Shown: positions 34,099 to 41,044 of the stretch, piece by piece
Layout of the letters: every line of letters begins with the position of its first letter
Position numbering within the stretch: the stretch's first letter is position 1
Assembly (NCBI GenBank): GCA_036645955.1
Contig: JAVXND010000006.1
Span: forward strand, 10,355 to 74,354
Source of the DNA: Limiplasma sp036645955
GTDB taxonomy: Bacteria; Bacillota; Clostridia; Christensenellales; Aristaeellaceae
Direction of reading: 5' to 3'
DNA: 64,000 bases
Notes under the pieces: generated by a model
What the model was told of the DNA's origin: nothing
Seen by the model: only the letters and a program-made list of their open reading frames with translations
The model's database searches: none
Translations under genes and position numbers: made by a program

Positions 34099-36056
34099 GC
34101 TGGATGCAGAAGCTATACGATGTGTATGTGGCGGCTGAAAACGATGGTTTGGTGGGCAAACAGGTAGATGAGGATGAAATATTGCTGCCCATTTATCATA
34201 TGACGGTGCAGGCAGGGCTGGAAGTGACCATTTCGCCTGAAGGTGATTTTTTGCGTGCGGATGTCATTGAAAACAAGGCAGACCGTACCACCATCATTCC
34301 CTGCACGGAAGCGGCGGCATCGCGAACCAGCAATCCGATTGGAATGCCGCTCAGCGATAAACTCCTGTATATTGCGGGGGATTGCGGGCGTTACTTTCCG
34401 CCAATGAAAAAAAAGGAAGGCTATCCGTCTTATCATGAAAAATATACAGATGAATTGCGGCAGTGGTGTGAATCGGGCTTAGCGCATGAGGATGTGCAGA
34501 GCTGGTACCGCTATGTGCAAAAAGGCTGTTTGATGAACGACTTAATTGCATATGGTGTGTTGGCTGTAGATGAAAATGGCTTGATACCCCTCGAAATCAA
34601 AGGCAAGGAAAAACCGCCGATTTATCGAACGGTTTCAGGGGACCTGCTCGGCACCTTTGTACGCATTCGCGTCAGCCACGATGGAGAAGCTCGACTGTGG
34701 ATGAATTCAGCTGTGCATCGAAGCTTTATTGCGTATCAGGAAAGCATGCCATCAAAAAATGACATATGCTATGTTTCGGGGCAATACGTGCCTATTTCTA
34801 CCAACAGCCCCAAATTCATACGATGTCCCGGCGATGGCGCAAAGCTGATATCGAGCAACGAAAAATCCTTTCTTGTGTTTCGCGGTCGTTTTGCTTGCGC
34901 AAAGGAGGCGCTGTCGCTTGGACGCGAGATGAACGAAAAAGCGCACAATGCCCTGAAATGGCTCATACTGCGGCAGGGCTGGTACAATGACGGCCAAGTG
35001 ATTCTCACCTTTGCCGATGGCGGAAAATGGCTCCCCTCACCAGCGGAGGACGTGGTAGCGATGAATCCGAACCATTTGGAAGAATTAGGAATGAACTTTG
35101 ACGAACCATTTACAACGGAGGACGCATTGGCTAAAAAGATGCGGCAAGCCTTCAGTGGTTATGGCTGCCGAATTTCTGCGAACGATGCCGCTGTGGTGAT
35201 TGGACTGGATTCAACCATTCACATGAAAGGGCGGCTATCCATCTTCTACTACCGTGAAATGCGCGCAGAGGATATGCTACAGCGCGTGTGCCGTTGGCAC
35301 AGCAGCTGTGCTTGGCGGCACAATTACCGCTATGTGAAAAATGGCGTTGACGAAAAAGGGAAACAGCGCTTCAAACGGATCACCTTCACAGGTGCGCCGG
35401 CACCCATAGATATTGTCAAGGCGGCTTATGGGGAAAACGTGAGCGACAAACTGCTCAAAAACGGTGTGGAGCGTTTGCTCTCTTGCATTGTGGATGGCGC
35501 CGCTCTTCCCATTGATTTAATGAAAAATGCGGCCAGACGAGCGGCTCAACGAGGACAGCTGTCACCCTTGGAGCGGGACAAAGCGCTTAGCATCGCTTGT
35601 GCACTCATACGAAAATGGCATAATGATAGAAGTAAAAAGGAGGAATGGACAATGGCATTGCAAACAGAGGTGGAAGATCGCAGCTATCTCTTCGGTCGGG
35701 CGCTGGCCTACGCAGAGCAGATTGAAAAATATGCGCTGCAGGGCGCAGACGACGATCGCCCCACAAATGCGGAAAGGCTGATGGTGGCTTTTACAAAGCA
35801 TCCAGCCCAAAGCTGGATGGTGCTGATGCAGCGGCTTGCGCCCTATCAACAACGCTTGGGCAAAAAGGCCATGCGTTTGACGGAGGAGATGGAGGAAATC
35901 ATTGCACGCCTGCAAACGGAAGGCTTTACCAACACTGCGCTCACTGAACTCTATTGCCTTGGTTATGCCTGCCAAAAGCAGTGCTTTGCCGATGAACGAA
36001 AGCTCCATATTCAAAAGAAAAGCGAGGAGAAGAAGCATGAATTCTTTAAATCATAA
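34095..36056 (+). CDS. cas8c: Cas8c (Csd1) large subunit of type I-C Cascade
   Basis: The 653-residue protein is the large subunit that recognises the PAM; it is the signature of subtype I-C. Recognisable blocks are LPIYHMTVQAGLEVTISPEG (N-terminal), PIGMPLSDKLLYIAGDCGRY, the middle FYYREMRAEDMLQRVCRWHS and a C-terminal helical bundle with RSYLFGRALAYAEQIE, where an internal small-subunit (Cas11c) start is known in this subtype. An in-frame ATG with AGGAGG at about 35652 (MALQTEVEDRSYLFGRALAY) fits exactly such an internal Cas11c start. Length is slightly above average. It overlaps cas5 and cas7 at its ends. Confidence 0.94.
   Translation: MSWMQKLYDVYVAAENDGLVGKQVDEDEILLPIYHMTVQAGLEVTISPEGDFLRADVIENKADRTTIIPCTEAAASRTSNPIGMPLSDKLLYIAGDCGRYFPPMKKKEGYPSYHEKYTDELRQWCESGLAHEDVQSWYRYVQKGCLMNDLIAYGVLAVDENGLIPLEIKGKEKPPIYRTVSGDLLGTFVRIRVSHDGEARLWMNSAVHRSFIAYQESMPSKNDICYVSGQYVPISTNSPKFIRCPGDGAKLISSNEKSFLVFRGRFACAKEALSLGREMNEKAHNALKWLILRQGWYNDGQVILTFADGGKWLPSPAEDVVAMNPNHLEELGMNFDEPFTTEDALAKKMRQAFSGYGCRISANDAAVVIGLDSTIHMKGRLSIFYYREMRAEDMLQRVCRWHSSCAWRHNYRYVKNGVDEKGKQRFKRITFTGAPAPIDIVKAAYGENVSDKLLKNGVERLLSCIVDGAALPIDLMKNAARRAAQRGQLSPLERDKALSIACALIRKWHNDRSKKEEWTMALQTEVEDRSYLFGRALAYAEQIEKYALQGADDDRPTNAERLMVAFTKHPAQSWMVLMQRLAPYQQRLGKKAMRLTEEMEEIIARLQTEGFTNTALTELYCLGYACQKQCFADERKLHIQKKSEEKKHEFFKS
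35652..36056 (+). CDS. Probable internally initiated Cas11c (small subunit) within cas8c
   Basis: Inside cas8c, AAAAAGGAGGAATGGACAATG provides a canonical ribosome site upstream of the in-frame ATG at 35652. This would make a 134-residue helical protein identical to the Cas8c C-terminus (start MALQTEVEDRSYLFGRALAY). Type I-C systems are known to produce their small subunit this way. A second ATG three codons earlier (35643) is too close to the site. This entry is an alternative product of the same reading frame. Confidence 0.6.
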   Translation: MALQTEVEDRSYLFGRALAYAEQIEKYALQGADDDRPTNAERLMVAFTKHPAQSWMVLMQRLAPYQQRLGKKAMRLTEEMEEIIARLQTEGFTNTALTELYCLGYACQKQCFADERKLHIQKKSEEKKHEFFKS

Positions 36057-36879
36057 GATTGATTTCGCGGCGATTTTTTCGGTGCACAATGCAAACCCCA
36101 ATGGTGACCCGCTCAATGGTAACCGCCCCCGTGAAAATTATGACGGCCATGGTGAGATCAGCGATGTGTGTATCAAACGCAAATTGCGAAACCGCCTGCA
36201 AGATTTTGGCACCCATATTTTTGTGAAATCCGATGACCGTGCGGATGATGGCTTTCAAAGCTTGCAGGGGCGCTTGAACAGCATCGAGAAGTTAAAAGAC
36301 GAGAAGGACCGCAATGTTTTTAGTCAAGTGGCATGTGAAACATGGCTGGATGTTCGCAGCTTTGGGCAGGTGTTTGCCTTTAAGGGCAGTGACATGTCTG
36401 TAGGTGTGCGAGGGCCGGTGACGGTGCAAAGCGCGTTTAGTGTTTTACCCATTGACATCAACAGCATGCAAATCACCAAGAGTGTAAACAGCGTTCTGGG
36501 CGACAAAAAAACCTCCGATACCATGGGCTCTAAACATTGTGTACCCTTTGCCCTTTACGTTACCCATGGCAGCATCAATTGCCAGCTTGCAGAAAAAACA
36601 GGCTTTAGCGAGGAAGATGCGCAGGCAATCCACAAGGCACTGCTCTCTTTGTTTGAAAATGATGCATCCTCCGCCCGTCCCGAGGGTTCCATGGAGGTTG
36701 TGAAGGTCATTTGGTGGGAGCATAACTGCAAGAGCGGTCAGTATTCATCTGCAAAGGTGCATCGTACGCTTCACGTGGCTGCGCGGGCAGGCGTTGAGGA
36801 GCCCCATTGCGTAGAGGATTACGAAATTACCGTGGATCCCCTTGAAGGGTTGATTCCGCAAATTGAAAATGGCATATGA
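36037..36879 (+). CDS. cas7c: Cas7 (Csd2) backbone subunit, type I-C
   Basis: The 280-residue RAMP subunit forms the Cascade backbone along the crRNA. It has the typical N-terminal FSVHNANPNGDPLNGNRPRE, the ISDVCIKRKLRNRL helix and a C-terminal YEITVDPLEGLIPQ. The start ATG 36037 has GAGGAG eight bases before it and lies within cas8c (20-base overlap); the frame is open much further upstream, without meaning. Its stop codon (36877-36879) is within the left copy of the target duplication made by the palindromic insertion, and the original cas4 start (36869) lies 11 bases before its end. The coding sequence itself was not damaged. Confidence 0.95.
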   Translation: MNSLNHKIDFAAIFSVHNANPNGDPLNGNRPRENYDGHGEISDVCIKRKLRNRLQDFGTHIFVKSDDRADDGFQSLQGRLNSIEKLKDEKDRNVFSQVACETWLDVRSFGQVFAFKGSDMSVGVRGPVTVQSAFSVLPIDINSMQITKSVNSVLGDKKTSDTMGSKHCVPFALYVTHGSINCQLAEKTGFSEEDAQAIHKALLSLFENDASSARPEGSMEVVKVIWWEHNCKSGQYSSAKVHRTLHVAARAGVEEPHCVEDYEITVDPLEGLIPQIENGI

Positions 36880-36882
36880 AGA
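36873..36882 (+). repeat. Target-site duplication, left copy
   Basis: CATATGAAGA occurs here and again at 37000-37009, immediately outside the palindromic element. Joining the two copies restores the expected cas4 N-terminus. Confidence 0.85.
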
Positions 36883-36999
36883 TACGGATGCCAAAAGCAC
36901 ATTTTAGTAGAATCCAGTACCACCCATTGTACAATGAAAAGGAAACTAGCACAATGGGTGGTACACAGCAAGGTGAAAATGTGCTTTTGTCACCCTACT
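36883..36999. mobile_element. 117-bp nested palindromic (MITE-like) insertion in cas4
   Basis: The element has perfect 14-bp outer arms (36892-36905 / 36976-36989, extendable to about 20 with two mismatches). Inside are perfect 14-bp inner arms (36917-36930 / 36951-36964), separated from the outer ones by 11 unpaired bases on each side; a 20-base loop closes it. Ends read TACGGATG... and ...CACCCTACT. It carries no gene and is flanked by a 10-bp duplication. It has the properties of a miniature element mobilised in trans. No second copy was found by eye in the window. Confidence 0.8.
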
Positions 37000-37009
37000 C
37001 ATATGAAGA
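37000..37009 (+). repeat. Target-site duplication, right copy
   Basis: CATATGAAGA, identical to 36873-36882. From here the sequence continues as cas4 (YEEDEYLQLSG). Confidence 0.85.
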
Positions 37010-37470
37010 AGATGAATACCTCCAGCTAAGCGGGCTGCAGCACTATGCCTACTGCCCACGTCAATGGGCGCTGATTACGTTGGAAAACCAATGGATGGAA
37101 AACGTCCGCACGGTTGAAGGAAAACAGCTGGGACAATTTCCCCTGCACAATTTGGAAGGGATTGTTACCTTTGGTTATACAGGTGCAAGCCCTGCGTTAA
37201 TGGGTGCTTGTGCTGAGCGGGGAATCGCTCTTGCCTTTTTGACCGCACACGGACGGTACATTGCAAGTGTGCGTGGCGAAACTTGTGGAAATGTACTGCT
37301 GCGAAAGGCACAATATCGCCTATCAGATTCACAAGCCGATTGTGCGACTTATGCGCGTGGCTTTTTAACAGGCAAGCTATACAATGCTCGCTGGGTGCTT
37401 GAACGCACCATACGTGATCATGGGCAGCGAGGGGACTGTGTACGGCTGAAAGCGGCATCGGGAGCATTGT

Positions 37471-37920
37471 AAACGTCCACCGACAGACAACATGAATGCC
37501 CTTCTTTCATTTGTGTATACGTTATTGATGCGCGAATGTGCATCAGCCTTGGAAACCGTTGGATTAGATCCGTTTGTGGGCTATTTACATACAGATCGAC
37601 CTGGAAGAGCTTCGTTAGCTTGTGATTTAATGGAAGAACTACGCGCACCTATGGCAGATCGATTTGTACTGGGGTTGGTTAACCTCAAACAAGTCACAGA
37701 CAGCGGATTTGTTTGCGAAGCGGGTGGTGCTGTACGTATGACAGACGACCAGCGCAAGGAAATACTAGCTGCATGGCAGAAGCGCAAGCAGGAGGAAATC
37801 ACGCATCCATACCTGAACGAAAAATTGGAATGGGGCATGGTTCCGCATGTGCAAGCGCTCTTGCTTGCACGCGCAATTCGCGGTGATTTGGATGGATATC
37901 CGCCATTCCTTTGGAAATAG
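37471..37920 (+). pseudogene. cas1 3' fragment (type I-C), frame-shifted from the 5' part
   Basis: Directly at the stop of the chimera another frame begins with KRPPTDNMNALLSFVYTLLM and continues to the normal Cas1 C-terminus RAIRGDLDGYPPFLWK. A start codon is available only at ATG 37492 (142 residues). Compared with intact I-C Cas1 (about 343 residues), some 55 residues between VRLKAASGAL and RPPTDN are missing, including the segment LRGxEGxAA with the catalytic glutamate. The catalytic His (GYLHTDRPGR) and the Asp region (ACDLMEELRA) are retained. The fragment cannot be an active integrase by itself. Confidence 0.88.
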
Positions 37921-37932
37921 GAGGAGCTGGGC

Positions 37933-38232
37933 ATGCTGGTGTTCATTACCTACGATGTAAGCACAGTGACCCATGATGGGAGACGGCGGTTACAGCGTGT
38001 GGCTAAATGCTGCGAGGGACATGGCATACGTGTACAGAACAGCGTATTTGAATGCGTGCTGGATGCTGCACAGTTCACACAATTCAAGCATACCCTTGAG
38101 CAGCTTATTGACCCTACAATGGATAGCTTGCGCTTTTACAATCTTGGCAATCGAACGCAACGCAATGTAGTGCATGTGGGTGCTAAACCAGCGATTGACA
38201 TGGAAAAGCCATTGATCCTTTCATTTGGTTGA
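37933..38232 (+). CDS. cas2: CRISPR-associated endoribonuclease/adaptation protein Cas2
   Basis: The 99-residue protein is an intact Cas2 with the ferredoxin-like fold: VFITYDVSTVTHDGRRRLQR with the metal-binding Asp, VQNSVFECVLDAAQ and DSLRFYNLGN. In type I systems Cas2 dimers bridge two Cas1 dimers for spacer integration. GGAGGAG lies before the ATG. With cas1 disrupted it has no partner encoded in this window, and its open frame suggests that the damage is recent or that Cas2 has a separate use. Confidence 0.95.
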   Translation: MLVFITYDVSTVTHDGRRRLQRVAKCCEGHGIRVQNSVFECVLDAAQFTQFKHTLEQLIDPTMDSLRFYNLGNRTQRNVVHVGAKPAIDMEKPLILSFG

Positions 38233-38614
38233 AGGCCGTGGATGGGCAACGGCGGTGGAGAACGAGCGCACTCACGTCAAGTGATGCGGATATGCTATTG
38301 GTGAATGAGCAACGGCGGTGAAGAACGAGATGCATTTGCTCAGCGTGTGGCATTTGCGATTGTGCTCCATTTGAAATGGTTTGGAAGCGTGGCCAATGAG
38401 AGTGAAAAAAAGATACAAGCAGGGAAAGCAATGCTTTTGCCATGGGTGCGATCCCTAAGCTCTCATGCATCAGCAGGAAGGTTCGCACCTTGACAACTGC
38501 ATTACAGATCTTGTTCATCGGTGGAAAATAGTTTGAAAATGATCGATTTGCTTAATCTTGTGCGAAGCGCTGTTAATATGAATGGGACGGATATGGTTTT
38601 TTGGTGAAATATAC
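38233..38614 (+). promoter_or_regulatory. CRISPR leader region
   Basis: The 382 bases between cas2 and the first repeat contain no gene. GCAACGGCGGTGRAGAACGAG occurs twice as a direct repeat (about 38254 and 38310). The last 90 bases before the array are A/T-rich, as expected for the leader that carries the array promoter and the integration signals. Perfect repeats adjoin this side, which supports it as the leader end. Confidence 0.65.
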
Positions 38615-40111
38615 GTCGTCCCCTTCGCGGGGACGTGGATTGAAATCCGTATCTCCCTGGCATAAGCACCCCGACGTTTGGTCGTCCCCTTCGCGGGGAC
38701 GTGGATTGAAATATCGCACCAGCGATGGAACAACACTCGCTGATCGGGTCGTCCCCTTCGCGGGGACGTGGATTGAAATAGGATGCTTAACCTCTTTGCC
38801 GTTTTGAGCGGGTGTCGTCCCCTTCGCGGGGACGTGGATTGAAATATACAGGAGTGGAGCCTTGTGAAACTCGGCATGGGTCGTCCCCTTCGCGGGGACG
38901 TGGATTGAAATGTGGATCGGGCATACAATGCATATGAAAATGCGGAGTCGTCCCCTTCGCGGGGACGTGGATTGAAATATCTTGAGGATGTGATCCTAAC
39001 AGGGAACCGCAATGTCGTCCCCTTCGCGGGGACGTGGATTGAAATAAAGCTAACGCAGAAAAAGGCACTTCAAATGCGCGTCGTCCCCTTCGCGGGGACG
39101 TGGATTGAAATTGCAATACTGTCCGCATTATCTGCAATGCCTTCAAGTCGTCCCCTTCGCGGGGACGTGGATTGAAATGCCTGTGCTTGTGTGATAACAG
39201 ATGCTTCCGTCTGTCGTCCCCTTCGCGGGGATGTGGATTGAAATAGCTGACCAATCTCCCCAGCAAATTGGCGCTCCGTCGTCCCCTTCGCGGGGACGTG
39301 GATTGAAATATTGCGGACTGATTAACGGCAGTTCCAGCAACCAAGTCGTCCCCTTCGCGGGGACGTGGATTGAAATAACATAGGAAGCATATTAAATAGG
39401 GTTGACAACTGTCGTCCCCTTCGCGGGGACGTGGATTGAAATATAGTCCACAGCGCACCCTCCCGTTCTCTTCCGCGTCGTCCTCTTCGCGGGGACGTGG
39501 ATTGAAATGCAAAAGCGCTTACTACGCAGAACGGCTAGAGACCGTCGTCCCCTTCGCGGGGACGTGGATTGAAAGCCGATATGGTGATGTTCGCAATGGC
39601 ATCCCCCTTGGTCGTCCCCTTCGCGGGGACGTGGATTGAAATCTTCGGGTATCGCGCTCCCGTGGAATACATCAGTATAGTCGTCCCCTTCGCGGGGACG
39701 TGGATTGAAATGCTCTGTGCAATATCCCCGCGCACGCTTTCGCGCGTCGTCCCCTTCGCGGGGACATGGATTGAAATTCGTTCAGTGCTTTGGTGTCGCC
39801 ATCGTACCGCGTCGTCATCCCCTTCGCGGGGACGTGGATTGAAATCCAACCGTCACACTTGCACTGCTCATGGCAACCGTGTCGTCCCCTTCGCGAGGAC
39901 GTGGATTGAAATATCCATGCCGTCAAGCCTTGGCTTTTTGGGCGTGGTCGTCCCCTTCGCGGGGATGTGGATTGAAATACACAACAGATCAAGGGCGTTT
40001 CCTCCTCATCCCGCGTCGTCCCCTTCGTGGGGACGTGGATTGAAATGTTGTAGAGCTGGTTGGTGACATGCATCGAGTAGTCGTCCCCTTCGCGGGGACG
40101 TAGATTGAAAT
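38615..40111 (+). CRISPR. Type I-C CRISPR array, 23 repeats and 22 spacers
   Basis: The 32-bp repeat begins GTCGTCCCCTTCGCGGGGAC and ends GTGGATTGAAAT; its arms GTCCCC/GGGGAC form the crRNA hairpin processed by Cas5. Spacers are 33-37 bases. Repeats start at 38615, 38681, 38748, 38814, 38880, 38947, 39014, 39080, 39147, 39213, 39278, 39345, 39411, 39477, 39544, 39611, 39680, 39746, 39814, 39881, 39947, 40015 and 40080. The first nine are identical. Single substitutions occur in the tenth (39213), 14th (39477), 15th (39544) and 18th to 23rd (from 39746), so decay increases away from cas2. Confidence 0.98.
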
Positions 40112-40139
40112 AGCACAACCACCCACCAACGAAACGCTC

Positions 40140-40310
40140 AACGGTGTGCGAATCCGCGAACCCCGCAAACCCCGCGAACCCCGCGAACCCCGCAAATCCC
40201 GCGAACCCTGCGAACCCCGCGAATCCGCAAATCCCGCGAACCCCGCAAATCTTGCCAACCCTGCAAATCCCGCGAACCCGCGAACCCCGCAAACCCGCAA
40301 ATATTGCGCC
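40140..40310. repeat. Degenerate 9-bp minisatellite next to the array
   Basis: Units of the form AACCCCGCG / AACCCCGCA / AATCCCGCG follow each other about 16-18 times. The reading frame through it gives (ANP)n and is very unlikely to be a gene. The stretch 40112-40432 between array and cupin gene holds only this repeat, a C-rich tract (40311-40350) and the promoter at 40355. Confidence 0.85.
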
Positions 40311-40354
40311 TCCCCGCCCCCCCGCTCCCCCAAATCTTTCCCGCCCCCCGCCCA

Positions 40355-40383
40355 TTGCCACCCTACGCTTTTTCGTGTATAAT
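40355..40383 (+). promoter_or_regulatory. Sigma-A-type promoter of the XRE-cupin/AMP-ligase pair
   Basis: TTGCCA (40355-40360), 17 bases and a perfect TATAAT (40378-40383) lie 50 bases before the start codon at 40433. Confidence 0.75.
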
Positions 40384-40432
40384 AAGCAAACATTTCACCT
40401 CGCAAGAGGTTCGTAAAGGAGGCGTACCCGCT

Positions 40433-40987
40433 ATGTCCGACCCTGTGAAGCAAATTGCCATGCGTATTTTGGATCTTCGCGAAATCTCGGACTACACTGT
40501 TGAACAAATGGCCGATGCATTGCAAGTGCCCGTAGAAGATTATCGCCGATATGAAAGCGGCGAGGTTGATATGCCCATTAGCTTTTTGGTCAAAATTGGC
40601 GAGGTTTTTCATGTGGATATGACGGAGATGCTCACCGGAGAAGCTCCGCGCCTGAATGTGTTCAGCGTTACGCGTGCGGGCAAGGGGCAGGAGATTAACC
40701 GCCACGATCAGTACATTTATAAAAACCTTGCGTATAACTTTGTTCACCGCAAGATTGAACCGCTTTACGTAACCGTGCCGCCGGATGTTAACCGAACACT
40801 TGCACCCAATAGCCACGATGGGCAGGAGTTCGACTATATCCTTTCGGGCACGATGCATATGGTGATTGGTAAAAACGATTTGGTGCTTCACCCGGGCGAT
40901 AGCGTATATTATGATTCGCACACGCCGCATGCCATGCAAGCATTGGGTGAAGAACCCGTTCATTTTTTAGCGATGGTGATTCCATAA
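40433..40987 (+). CDS. XRE-family regulator with C-terminal cupin domain
   Basis: The 184-residue protein joins an N-terminal helix-turn-helix (residues about 8-65, DYTVEQMADALQVPVEDYRR then YESGEVDMPISFLVKIGEVF) to a cupin_2 sensor (about 110-180, FDYILSGTMHMVIGKNDLVL and HPGDSVYYDSHTPHAM). The start is ATG 40433 with AAAGGAGG upstream; the frame continues backwards into the minisatellite. This type often regulates a neighbouring synthetase or transporter and senses a small ligand by its cupin. The AMP-binding synthetase begins 57 bases later, so they probably form an operon. Confidence 0.9.
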   Translation: MSDPVKQIAMRILDLREISDYTVEQMADALQVPVEDYRRYESGEVDMPISFLVKIGEVFHVDMTEMLTGEAPRLNVFSVTRAGKGQEINRHDQYIYKNLAYNFVHRKIEPLYVTVPPDVNRTLAPNSHDGQEFDYILSGTMHMVIGKNDLVLHPGDSVYYDSHTPHAMQALGEEPVHFLAMVIP

Positions 40988-41044
40988 CGCGGGTTAAAAA
41001 GCGTTGGGCGTTCGAGCCTGCCGTAGTTGAAGGAGTTTGGTAGT

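Larger units (their letters stand above)
36869..37472 (+). pseudogene. cas4-cas1 chimera: cas4 interrupted by insertion, then fused to cas1 lacking its N-terminus
   Basis: The original cas4 start is ATG 36869. Removing the element and one duplication copy (127 bases) gives MAYEEDEYLQLSGLQHYAYC, a normal type I-C Cas4 start. With the element, that frame stops after 12 codons (TAG 36905-36907), and only a frame starting at ATG 36876 reads on into Cas4 (198 residues). Cas4 sequence ends at TVEGKQL (about 37130), just before its nuclease domain and most cluster cysteines. The frame continues as Cas1 from GQFPLHNLEGIVTFGYTGAS, without the first 30 or so Cas1 residues. Cas1 homology then runs to VRLKAASGAL and ends at TAA 37470. 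Neither Cas4 nor Cas1 can be whole. Confidence 0.88.

Noticed and set aside
36917..36964. Inner inverted repeat alone as a transcription terminator within the cas operon.
   Set aside because: No T-run follows it, and it is part of the larger nested palindrome bounded by a target duplication.
36876..37472. A natural full-length Cas4-Cas1 fusion protein.
   Set aside because: Only the first ~37 residues of Cas4 and about 110 of Cas1 are present; a duplication-flanked insertion and a second downstream deletion show damage instead.
38515..40066. Several long reading frames on both strands across 38.5-40.1 kb with repeated VPFAGTWIE or FNPRPREGDD motifs.
   Set aside because: They are translations of the CRISPR repeats and spacers; the repeat unit of 66-67 bases and the variable spacers explain them.
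40144..40416. 90-codon frame made of ANP repeats.
   Set aside because: It is the 9-bp minisatellite read in frame, with no ribosome site; another frame gives a similar meaningless repeat.
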